A stretch of 64,000 nt of DNA, taken from the NCBI RefSeq assembly GCF_000226115.1, contig NC_016458.1, positions 3,100,001 through 3,164,000 on the forward strand, given 5' to 3'. The position numbers and the translations under genes were made by a program. The notes beneath the pieces were generated by a model that was not told the DNA's origin, did no database searches, and was given only the letters and a program-made list of their open reading frames with translations. The stretch comes from Thermothielavioides terrestris NRRL 8126. Taxonomy: Eukaryota > Ascomycota > Sordariomycetes > Sordariales > Chaetomiaceae. Shown here one piece after another: positions 35,573 through 46,379 of the stretch (positions are counted from its first letter, which is position 1; each line of letters begins with the position of its first letter).

Positions 35573-36388
35573 AGGCGTTTTTCATGGGTCAAGCGAGGGA
35601 TCTATTTACGGCACATCCGGCGTGGGTTTTAAAACTTTGGCACTCGACACATTGCATCATCCCAGGGAATCTGCTTTGGGGGTTTGAGGGGTTATACGAG
35701 GTCAATGAGTTATCGGTCATGGTGGAGGTATCTACACCGCTGCCGAATGAAAGCGCTGGGCTGAACACCCCACATTCGATGCTCCCCGTTGATGATTCAA
35801 TATGGTGAATGATGGCCGGGTTTGTGAGTGGGCATTTCTGTCCCTCAGATGGGCCGTTGGCGATGGATCAATCCGGGCTGGATGTGGACGTGGTTATGGC
35901 CCGTTTCATACCCCGCCAGCTACATGATACGGAACACAGTTGCCGCAGTACAGTTGCCCTGAGCAAGTGTCGTGATCGAGTCTGTCTTTTGCTGCCGGTC
36001 TCATTGTGTTTCGTTAACAGTGCCACATTAGTTCGAGATGAGGACGTGGTTCGGGGACCACCTATCCCCAACTGTCTCCTGCGCAGACTCATGTCTGCCC
36101 TGTCAATACTGGAGTTGTCTCGAGAGCAGTTCCTCACAGTAGGTACTTTGTCTTCACGGCGGTTCATTCATCCGGGTTCTGCCGGGCGGTGAAGGATCGA
36201 AGACCGGGGCTGGGTGGGTCCCGCATTCAGAGACCCGAGCCAAGCACGCCAAGGCCAAAACCCCTGGAGCTGGGCTGCGCAAGCTCCAAACTGTCCTCTC
36301 CAAAAGTGGGTGCTGTGATTGACTGCTTGCTTGTCCTCCCACTGGCAACTGGCGAGGAGCAAGCACCACAACGCCAACTCAGGCCACC
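35573..36388. other. Intergenic: uL29 3' region and STT3 promoter
   Basis: About 816 bp. No gene is supported; the frame at 35809-36192 lacks family features. The right part is the STT3 promoter and 5' UTR. Confidence 0.55.
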
Positions 36389-39039
36389 ATGTCGGCCGAT
36401 CTGCTCCAGGTCCTCGCCAGCGCGGGGAAGGGGAAGGGCACTCGCAGTTTGCTGCGGGTGATCATCCTCGCGCTCATCGCTGGCGCCGCAGTCTCCAGCC
36501 GACTCTTCTCCGTTATCCGTACGTGTGTGCCATTGTCGTGTCCTTTTGGGGTGTCCCATAGGGAGCTTGGGTGCGGCCGCATTGGCGAGCGCACAGCACT
36601 CCGTTTGCCCAGCACATGCATTCCCAAGCTCATTGTATGCTGACCAGCTGTTGTCGTGCAGGATTTGAGAGCATTATCCATGAATGTGCGTAACCATCCA
36701 TCCCTGTCAGCCCGGCGCGGCTGTCGCTGTCGCTGGCGCTGTCATGGTCGAGGATATCATATCGTATCAACACTAACACACCACGCTGCTTGGACTAGTC
36801 GATCCCTGGTTCAACTTCCGTGCGACCAAGTACCTCGTTGCGAACGGCTTCTACAAGTTCTGGGACTGGTTCGATGACCGGACATGGCATCCCCTGGGCC
36901 GTGTGACGGGTGGCACCCTCTACCCCGGCCTGATGGTGACGAGCGGCGTCATCTACCACGCCCTCCGCGCCCTGACGATTCCCGTGGATATCCGGAATAT
37001 CTGCGTTCTCCTTGCGCCGGGCTTCTCGGGCCTCACTGCCATCGCCGCCTACCTCCTCACCAATGAGATGACCCCATCCTCCTCGGCTGGGCTCCTGGCT
37101 GCTCTGTTCGTGGGCATTGCCCCCGGCTACATCTCCCGGTCGGTTGCTGGCAGCTACGATAACGAGGCAATTGCTATCTTCTTGCTCGTCTTCACCTTCT
37201 ACCTCTGGATCAAGGCGCTGAAGCAGGGGTCCATGTTGTGGGGGGCGCTCTGCGCGCTGTTCTACGGCTACATGGTTGCCTCGTGGGGAGGCTACGCCTT
37301 CATTACCTGTCTCCTTCCGCTGCACGCCTTCGTCCTGATCTGCATGGGCCGCTACAGCACCCGCCTGTACGTCGCCTACACGACGTGGTACGCCCTCGGC
37401 ACCCTCGCCAGCATGCAGATTCCTTTCGTTGGCTTTCTGCCTGTCAAGACGAGCGAGCACATGCCCGCCTTGGGTAAGTTTTTGACCGTCCGCTGTGCTT
37501 CAGGGGGGGGGGGGGGGGGAGAGAAGTTGAGTTGCTGACCCGAGAGGCAGGCATCTTTGGCTTCCTGCAGCTGCTCGCGTTCCTCGACTACGTCCGTTCT
37601 GCAATCCCTAGCCGCCAGTTCCAGACCTTTCTGTGGCTGTTTGCCGGCGCCACCTTCGGGCTGGGTTTGCTTGGCCTCGTCATCGCTACCAGCGCAGGCT
37701 TCATTGCCCCGTGGAGCGGCCGTTTCTACTCTCTCTGGGACACGGGCTACGCCAAGATCCATATCCCCATCATTGCCTCGGTGTCGGAACACCAACCGAC
37801 TGCGTGGCCGGCCTTCTTCTTCGACCTGAACATGCTGATCTGGCTGTTCCCCGTCGGCGTCTACCTCTGCTTCCAGGAATTAGCCGACGAGCATGTCTTC
37901 ATCGTCGTCTACGCCTTGTTTGGAAGCTACTTCGCAGGCGTCATGGTCCGTCTGATGCTCACGCTGACTCCGGTGGTCTGTGTGGCCGCCGCCATCGCCG
38001 TGTCGACGCTGCTCGACGCTTACCTCAACGCCAAATCGCCCAATCCCGAGGAGGTCCAGGCTCTTGAGAGCTCCGAGGGGAAGCGGGCGGTCAAGTCGGG
38101 CCTCAGGTCGACGAGCAAGCCAGTGGTTGGCGTGTACGGGCTCTGGGGCAAGGGCATGGTGGTTGGCGCCATGGTGGTCTACCTTTTGGTTTTCGTTCTT
38201 CACTGCACATGGGTGACGTCGAACGCCTACTCGTCTCCGTCGGTCGTCTTGGCGAGCAGATTACCCGACGGCAGCCAGCACATCATCGACGACTACCGCG
38301 AGGCCTACCAATGGCTGCGCCAGAATACGCGAGAGGATGCCAAGATTATGTCGTGGTGGGACTACGGCTACCAGATCGGTGGCATGGCGGACCGGCCGAC
38401 CCTTGTGGACAACAACACCTGGAACAACACGCATATTGCGACCGTGGGCAAAGCCATGAGCTCGCGCGAGGAGGTCAGCTACCCGATCATGCGCCAGCAC
38501 GAGGTCGACTATGTTCTCGTTGTTTTCGGCGGCCTCCTGGGCTACTCGGGCGATGACATCAACAAGTTCTTGTGGATGGTGCGCATCGCCGAGGGCATCT
38601 GGCCTGACGAGGTCAGCGAGCGGGCGTTCTTCACCCCTCGGGGCGAGTACCGCGTGGACGCCGAGGCCACCGAGACCATGAAGAACAGTCTGATGTGAGT
38701 ACCAGCTGGAGTTCACTGGACAGCGAGGGGTTGAATGAGCAATATATACTAACTGGGCTGCTGGATAGGTACAAGATGTCTTACTACAACTACAACAACC
38801 TCTTCCCTCCGGGACAGGCGGTGGACCGTATGAGGGGCGCCCGTCTCCCCGAAGTTGGACCGACACTCAACACATTGGAGGAGGCGTTCACGAGCGAGAA
38901 CTGGATCATCCGCATCTACAAGGTCAAGGACCTGGACAACCTGGGACGGGACCATGCCTCGGCGGCAGCATTTGATCGCGGCCACAAGAAGAAGAAGGCT
39001 ACGAAGAAGAGAGGCCCCCGGCTGCTTCGGGTGGAGTAA
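36389..39039 (+). CDS. STT3: Oligosaccharyltransferase catalytic subunit STT3
   Basis: Transfers the lipid-linked oligosaccharide to Asn of nascent proteins in the ER lumen. Five exons: 36389-36518, 36662-36685 (24 nt), 36799-37473, 37551-38694 and 38769-39039, giving 747 aa. The first three exons splice to [20 protein letters not shown], which includes the DxD-type catalytic Asp. Many hydrophobic segments follow (for example [20 protein letters not shown]), with a conserved [10 protein letters not shown] loop. The WWDYG catalytic motif ([15 protein letters not shown]) lies in the C-terminal luminal domain, followed by [14 protein letters not shown]. The C-terminus is basic ([12 protein letters not shown]). 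Intron 3 contains a run of 17 G. Length and motifs match single-subunit fungal STT3. Confidence 0.97.
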
Positions 39040-39598
39040 GGGGCTGGCCCAAGGGGAAGATATGTGTGTATCAAAGACGTATGTTCGACTTGGTTTTCTT
39101 TTCTTTTTCTTTGCTCGCAATTCAACGGATGGACTGGGAAAAAGAGCCGGTTTGGCAACTACATGTACAGCCAAAAGCGGGTCGGATGGAATAGACGAGG
39201 ATTGTGCAGACTCATCCGCCCGCCGCGACTTCTTTCGGCGCAGGTCCTTCTCACGATCTATCTGCCTCACTCACCTCGCACACCCTCACACCATTGCCCA
39301 CTTTCTTCCGTCCCATCACCACCACGATCGCATCCTGTGAGTGGTTGCGGCGTACAGTGCGACGCAAGCGTGCTGCTTGAAATTCGTACGGTTTTCCAGG
39401 CCTGAAGGCGCGCGCCTGCTGCCTTTGAGCTGTCTCGTCGCTCAACAACCTCTCTTCTCGCTCACTCTACCTCATCACATTTTTTCACTCGTGCTGTTCT
39501 GTCGTATTCTTCTGCAGTTTTGTCGACCTTACCCCAGCAATTTTGTTCGGTGTACCAGATCTCTCCAGCTGCGAGCTTCGGCTCTCGTACCAGCCAAG
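39040..39598. other. Intergenic: STT3 3' region and promoter of the zinc-module gene
   Basis: About 560 bp, with pyrimidine-rich sequence from 39440 to 39590 that is probably the promoter and 5' UTR of the next gene. No coding region is seen. Confidence 0.55.
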
Positions 39599-41424
39599 AT
39601 GCACCTCACCCTGTAAGTCGGTCCTTTCTTCTCGATTGCGACGTCGTTTGTGATTATTTTTCCCCCCTGGTTAGAGCCCTGCTCGACGCCGCTCTGGGAA
39701 GCGCCCCCTTCCAACAAGCAGTGCTGGGAGTTCAATTTGGGCTTTGCGTGTTGTATGTATCGCCGTTTCTTGCTGACAGTTTCTTCAACAGGACCAAGGA
39801 GGTCGGCTGGGAGACCGACGATGACGGCGATATCTCTAAGTCGGGCTCCAGCGTCAAGCGCTATCACTTGATTCTCGACTTCTCCTGGCGCTCCTCCAGG
39901 GCCAGCCGCGGCCGCGGCCGCAAGAAGACCGCTCCGCGACTGGAATCCAAGAAACGCCGGGACGAGCAGCACCACGATGGCGTTGATCCCAATCGCCATG
40001 CTTGCTATGGCTGCGGCAAAACGCGCTGCTCCGACTACCATGCCCAATATCCGCTGAAGCGCGGCAAGGAACCCATTCCCAGTCTTTGCACGGCGTGCCG
40101 CTACAATCGAAAAGCAAGAATCGCCGACCTTGTCCGCGGCGGGAAGCGCCGGCGTCACAGGACCAGGCGCGAGGCGCGCATCGACGACTGGCAGTGGTGC
40201 GCCAACTGCGGCACGCTGCGCTCGGACGAGTACCACGACATGTATCTGTCCGGCACCAACTTGCCTCCCTGGGCCGAGGTCTGTGGCAAGTGTATGATCA
40301 TCATTGAGAAGAAGATGGAGAAGCAGAAGCTGCGAATGTATTATGACGAGCTGGATACCGAGCACCAGACGACGAGCCAGAAACGCGACCCCATTCGCGA
40401 CAGCCTCCATCAGCGTCGGAGCAGCCCGTATGCGCTCAAGCCGGTTTGCCCTCGTGTCGAAATCGAGTATATCTCTGTTCCCACCTCCACCCCGGATCTC
40501 CCAGCCAAGACCGATCCGTCGAACGGCCCAAAGAGTGGAGAGCAGCTCCCTCTCGCTACTGGACACCCCGAGAACGCGGCCAGCTCTCTTAGTGTGGGCA
40601 AGGCCCCCGAGCGGGCCCATGCTCAGCCCAATACCTGTCAGGCCGCGGTTAAACGGGACATGTCAGGCGAAAGCCGCAAGCCGGCGAACAACAAGGAGCG
40701 CCAGGCGATCCAGCATCCCGACGGTCTCTCGAAGACCGACTCGACTCGCCGCCCCCGACAGACGGAGAAGCGACGGGAGCAGCACGAGCAGCCGTCGAAG
40801 AAGCCCCAGCCAGGGGAGACCGCTGTCCCAGCCTCAGCCACAACACCGGCCACTGCAGCGCGTGAGAACAAGGAGCGCAACGAGGATCGCCAGCGCCAAC
40901 GCCCCGCCGCCCGGACGACGCAGAAGTCCAATACCCCATCGTCGTCGTCCTTCACCGCCAAGCCGCCCAAGCCTCAGCAATTCCAACCACCCCACCACCA
41001 GCAGCAGCAGCACCACCAGCAGCAGCAGGAGGAGGAGGAGGAAAAGGCCCGACGGCCCATGGGCATCTCCGACATGTACTGGGCCTCAGAAGAGGGCCAG
41101 GCCGAGCAGGCCTTCGCGGCGGCGGCGGGCGGCTACTTCTACTACCCCTTCTTCTCGGGCGCCGCCGCGGAGCCCGAATTCGAAGCCTCTGCGTCGGCCG
41201 GCGGCGCGTCTCGCCCTTGTGGAAGCATGTACAGCGGCGACTTGTCGTCGGGGGGCGACGAGCAGGAGCAGGCGGCGGAGTACTGGCGCGCGCGGCCGTC
41301 TGATCGGGGACGTGATTTCGAGCCTAGATTCGAGCAGGTTTGGGAGGTCGACTCGGACGAGGAAGAGGAGATTGAGCGTGGCCGTGCGAAGCTCTTTGCG
41401 AGCAAGGTTCGTGGTCACGCCTAG
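39599..41424 (+). CDS. Uncharacterised fungal protein with two tandem CxxC...CxxC (zinc-type) modules
   Basis: I do not recognise a named family. Best model: a 14-nt first exon (39599-39612, MHLT plus two bases), intron 39613-39791, and exon 39792-41424, giving 548 aa and starting MHLTLTKEVGWETDDDGDIS. A frame also stays open through the intron, so a longer or later start is possible. Two similar modules are visible: C76-x2-C79 ... C104-x2-C107, with CYGCGKTRCSDYH, and C141-x2-C144 ... C169-x2-C172, with CANCGTLRSDEYH. Both have C-x2-C-G-x2-R-S/C-x2-YH, then P, then CxxC, as if duplicated; zinc binding is inferred. Basic stretches (RGRGRKK, GGKRRRHRTRRE) suggest nucleic-acid contact or nuclear location. 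The rest is disordered, with Gln/His/Pro-rich repeats at ~460-480. The first module looks loosely like Stc1-type zinc domains, but this is unproven. Confidence 0.7.
40990..41043 (+). repeat. In-frame CAC/CAG/GAG triplet repeat (His/Gln/Glu tract)
   Basis: Runs of CAC, CAG and then GAG codons encode a His-Gln-Glu tract in the disordered part of the zinc-module protein. Such tracts vary in length between strains. Confidence 0.8.
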
Positions 41425-42427
41425 GGAGGGAGGGTTGATGTTCTCTTTTTTCTTTCTTTCCACTCCATCTCCCTCCCCCCTCTTTCTTTCTTCATTTGTT
41501 GCACTTGCTGTGCTGTTTGTTTCTTTCAGTAACACACAGCTTTATTCCCGTGTCTCCTTACTCGAGGAGAAATGATGGCGAGCTCTAAGTACGCACTATG
41601 CGTTGCTCGGCTACGAATGTTGATCCACCAGAGGATGTGGGCAGGCAGGCTTCACCGGGAGGGATAGTTAAGCCTACATACAGCTGATTCGACTAACTAG
41701 TTAGTCTCAAGTTGATGTTGCTATTTCCCATATTAAGATCGCTTGCTGTGAACACACACTTGTGTATCGTGACCTCATTTACATAGGTGCTTGATATGGC
41801 TAAGCCCCTCAACCACCTGTTGAAAGAAACCAACTCCGTCCACTGCCCATCGACCCTCAAAAATCCCAAATCCGCTTCCAAGCCATTAAAAAACACCAAG
41901 AGATAAAACGCCCCGCCACCCAACGATATCCACCATTGCAGTGTTAATGAGGTACTCCGCCAGCTCCAGACATCGTCCGGTACACCGCGATTTCGCCAGC
42001 GACAGCTCATCCGGCGCCGCAGCTATTTTTTTTGTCTTCCCCGGTCCGTGAAATGCGAGTGGACTGCCCTGTTGTACCTCTTTTCCCGAATCGCCCTTTA
42101 TCGTCTTGGGCTTTTGCACTCCCCCTGGCCGCTCCCTCGTCTCCACAACACCGGCCGGCCTTGGAGAGAAACAGAATGAAAACTGATATCAGGACACGGA
42201 GATGTTAGTGCCACATGCCGCGAGATCCGGGCTCGCAATAGCGTCCAGACGCCTCGCTTCCAGCCGCCAAAAACAGACAGAGGTAGAGATAGTGAGTGGT
42301 TGTATCTATAACAAACCAGTAGACTTATGACCCGATAGACAGACACTCCATATGAAAAACGAGGAAGCGGTCGGGCCAGGAGCGTATACCCAATCGCAAC
42401 AAGCAGGCAGAACAAGGCCGCGCGCGG
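41425..42427. other. 3' regions of the convergent zinc-module and checkpoint-kinase genes
   Basis: About 1 kb between two stop codons that face each other. It is pyrimidine-rich just after the first gene. No coding sequence is supported. Confidence 0.6.
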
Positions 42428-45400
42428 TCAGCCCCTCCTCGCAGCCCTCAAGAGCTCGACAGTACTCGGCGACGCATTCCGAAAGGTCGGCACCGTCCGA
42501 CCGCCAGGCACGTACGACGACCAGGGCGTCTGCGTGGCCGAGTCCTCGCCGAGGGTGACGCCCGGGGCGGGGCTGACCCTGCGGATGCCGAGGGCGCGGC
42601 AGGCCTCGAGCCTCTTGAGCTCGAAGTCGCGCGAGCGCTGCCGCTCGCGGTCGATGGCGCGCATGCGCTCCTCCACGTCGTGGTTGGCCTCCTCCATCTT
42701 GAGATCGTGCTCGCTCAGGCTGCGCATTTTACGCTCGGCCCGGACGCAGACCTCGTCCAGCTTGTCCGCAACGGCCGCCGGCGCGAAGGAGACCGGGTCG
42801 CCGCCTTGCCGCGGGCGCGCGCTTCCGCCCCAGCCGCAGCGGAAGACGAGCTGCGTCGCGCAGGAACCGTCCGAGTTCTGCCACACCGACACCCGGTCCC
42901 CGTCCTGCAGAACCATCCAGTATTTGGATGGCGCGGTCGGGTTCTTGCAGTCGTCCGACGGAAGGTGCACGCCGTTGACGTAGATGCCCTTGCTAGCTTT
43001 CGTCGAGATGTAGAAATAGAATGACTTCTCGTCCGCCTCGGGCGCGCGGTTCCAGGGCCGAAAATTCTTGGCTGGGTCATAATCCCGCTTCCAGAGGAGG
43101 ATCTTGAAGGCGTACTTCGGCACCTTGCCCTCGCTCTTGGGGGAATAAGACCGCGTATTCTCCAATGCTCTGCCCCAGGACACCATGGACTCGGTAATCA
43201 TGATCGTAATTCCCGAGACCGCGGAACCGGGCACAGACTGGAGGCACGCCACCACCGGTCTTCCTGGATCGGAATGGAGCGGCACGACGAGCTGCGGCCA
43301 TGGTTGCTCCGTGTCCGGCGGAGTAATCGGGACGTGCGCGTCTGCGTTGGCGGTGGAGGGCATCAGAGAGGTTTTTGCATCACCGTTCCCGGACTCTCTG
43401 GTCGAATCACCCCGACGCTCGTAATTGGTTGCTGGAAAGTGCTTCATGGCCAAGTCCCACAGGGGTGTTTTGCCTGGACCGAACTCCTCGTCCCTCGCCG
43501 AGGCGGCCATCTTGAAGGCGTCTAGCTGCAGTTGTGTCATCTCCGGGTAAGCGAGATGCCAAGTCTTCCTGTCCTGCGCCGACCAGTAGGTCGATTTGTG
43601 CACCGGGTTGTCAATTTGCCGGCCCGATTGTGCCCGGATAATGGATGGCATCTGGGCAAGCAGCTCGTACTCGCCGTCCTCGATGGCGCTGCCGACCGCG
43701 GGTTTGGCGGAGCCTTCGGACCGCAGCCTCTTGAGGCCGCGCCGGTCCTGGGCAACTGGCAGCTCGTCTTCCTCACTGCCGTCGGACGAAGGCTTCCGCT
43801 TGCTGGAATTCAGATCGCCCAACGTATGGGACCGAAGGAGAGAACCACCGCGTGACTTCATGTTCAAGTTCTCTAGGATCGACTCGGCGCCGCCGAGACT
43901 TTGCGACGCGACGTCAAACGTCATGTTGTTGAGCTCGTCGACCGACCTGCTCTGACTGGCGGAAAGAGCCGAGACCCGCAGGCCGCCTGATGATGGCTGT
44001 GACTTTTGCGACTTCTGGCGAGGCGTGGGACTGCCCTCGGAATCGAAACTGTCTCTTATTTCTGTCTCATTGCCGAGTATCTCGGTCGTGCCTGTCGACT
44101 CAAAGCTCGCACCAGCCGATACAGGCAGGTTCAGACGGTCTGCCGGAATGGCGCCAGAACTACCCAGTGCCGAGGCGTTGACTTCGCCAAACAGCCGCTG
44201 AGGGTGGTTATTCGGGCCGAAGGTGTAGTTCTCCTTCTCGGACTCGTAGCCGGGCTCGTTCCTGTCGAAGTCCACATCCTCCTCGTCCGAGATCTCGTCA
44301 TCGCTGGGCACGCGTAACTCTCGACGCTCCTCGTGGCCCCGGTCGGGGTCCTCGAGGCTCAGCTGAGAGGCGTTTACGTGCAGTTCTTCTGATATCTCCT
44401 CGAATGATTGCGCGACGGTGGTGAAGGAGCCGGAGATCCACGCATGGTTCCGGAGAGCCTCCACCGTGGCCCTGGATTCGGGGCGGCGATCGAGCATGCG
44501 GCGGAGAAAGTCGATGCACTCCTCCGAAACATCCGCCTCGATGAGCGGGGTGATGTCCAGCGGCTTGGTCATGATTTGGTGCAGAAGCTCCGAGTGGCTG
44601 GCCCCGTTCCGTGCCGGGAAGGGGGGCTTTTTCGTCAGGGCGTAGAAGAGGACGCCGCCCAATGACCAGATATCGACGGCATGGTCGTAGCGCTGGCCCG
44701 TGGTCGGCCGGAGGCGGCGATTGCGTGGATGGCGGCGGCCGTGGCTGTCGTACTCGGCGTATTCGGAATAGACCTCGGGGGCGCAGTAGAGAAGCGTTCC
44801 GCAAAATGTTCGCAAAAACGTTTGCTCGTTATCGACCATCTTGGACAGCCCAAAGTCTGTAAGCTTCACGACGAAGGGCTCTAAGGAGTGCACCAGGATG
44901 TTGTCGGGCTTCACGTCGCGGTGAGTGATGTTCATATCGTGCAGGTAGCCGAGCGCGTCCAGCAGCTGTCTCGCCATCGTCTTCGTCGCGCTCTCCGACA
45001 GCGGGCCGTTGTCCGCGATCAGCCGGCCTAGGTCACCCCCGCCCACGAATTCCATGATAATGATAAGGAGGCGATCGTCCCAATCGAGGTGCTCGATGTA
45101 TTCCACGATGTTTGGCTGCCAAAACAGTGAGCAGGACATCAACACATGCCGGCGGGGCGGGGGAAGATGCTGGCGTACGTGCTTGATCCTCTGCATGATT
45201 CTCATCTCGTTTTCTACTTTTTGATCGAGGACGCCGTTCTTCATGAACTTGCGCTTGTCGAGCTCCTTCGCAGCGTACGGCTGGCCGGTGAGCTTCATGG
45301 TCACCTTATGCACCGTGGCGAAGGCACCTCTGCCGATCTCGCACACGCGGTTATACTTGTTCGAACCGTTCCACGGTCTGGGGAGGCCGTCGGCACGGGC

Positions 45401-46379
45401 ACGGCTTCCCTGCCTCGCAGGGCCGTCCTCCACCTGCGCCCTGCGCGCCGCGACGGCATTGTTCGCGTTGCGGGCTGGGCCGGCAGGGTGCCTCGGCGCG
45501 GCTGGCTTGAAGATGTCCACCTACCGGAGCTCGTTAGCTTGGGACAGCCATCCGAGAATCGGCGGACGAGGCGGGTCTTACCTGTCCTCCCGGTCCCGGC
45601 ACGATGGTCTCGTTCGCATCGACCGCGAGGCGGGCCTGATCTGCCAGATACGCGTTCACGTTGCGCTGGTAGGCTTCCTCACAAGGGCCGTCGCGAACCG
45701 GGATTCGAACCAAGAAGACGATGTCGCGGCCGGGCTCATGCATGAGAATCTTGATCTTGGACCCGCTGCCCAGAGTCCTCATCGTCTCTCCCGTAGGCCC
45801 GTCTTTCTTCTTCAGAAGGACCTGGTCAACCACAGTCCCGTTTGTCGACAAATCCTCCAACATCAGCACGCCCCACTTGTTCAGGAAGATGCGGAAGTGC
45901 ACTTTGCTCAGCCGCCGGTTGGGGTCGTTTTGGAGGCAGATGTCGCAGCAGCTGGGACTCCGGCCGAAGGTGAAGCCTCGAAGGGGATCCTTGACCCGGG
46001 ACGAGAATCGCAGAGCTATGTGGTGTTCCCCCACGTCCGTTTGCATGGCGGCGAAGTTGCGCGACTCGTCCTCCAGCGAATAGTCCAGGTTGAGTCCGTC
46101 CACATCTTCCCTCCCCACCATGTGTTGCAAGGTCTCGGCGGCAATTCTCTTGACCTCCTGGCGTGCGGATTCCGAGTATGGCAGGAGGAGACATATTATG
46201 TCCGATATTTCTTCGTCTGAGAACCCAGAGCTCTGCTGGCCCAGTCGTCTGGGGTCGACGACGGTTTGCGTCGCTGCGCGCGTGGTCAGCGAGAAGACTC
46301 AAAACGGCGCCATGGCTCCATCAAGCGAAAGCCGGAGGAACAAACCCTGTGTCGGTTGCGAATCCCTATAAGGATCCAT
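42428..46379 (-). CDS. Rad53/Cds1-like checkpoint kinase (FHA-kinase-FHA)
   Basis: Serine/threonine effector kinase of the DNA damage and replication checkpoint. Four exons: 46346-46379, 45582-46273, 45179-45520 and 42428-45115, giving ~1251 aa. The 34-nt first exon was placed by its join, which restores MDPYRDSQPTQATQTVVDPR, an SQ/TQ cluster as expected for ATM/ATR targets; its donor GTTTGT is weaker than the others. FHA1 is at ~98-200 (FTFGRSP ... SKVHFRI ... STNGT). The kinase spans ~299-600: GRGAFATV, VAIK-type Lys in YAAKELD (327), HRDVKPDN (421), DFGLSK (443), CAPEV. A second FHA-like region follows (~900-1000, with SKYWMVLQDGDRVSVW), then a coiled coil. The 63-bp intron 45116-45178 is open and in frame. 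The two FHA domains fit Rad53/MUS-59 rather than single-FHA Chk2 types. Confidence 0.9.

Noticed and set aside
40304..41575. 423-codon frame overlapping the zinc-module gene
   Set aside because: A +1 shadow rich in Arg/Ser/Pro; the zinc-module frame has the structured motifs.
45690..45725. tRNA-like box (GGTTCGAATCCC on the minus strand)
   Set aside because: It lies inside the FHA-region coding sequence of the kinase gene and no cloverleaf can be built around it.
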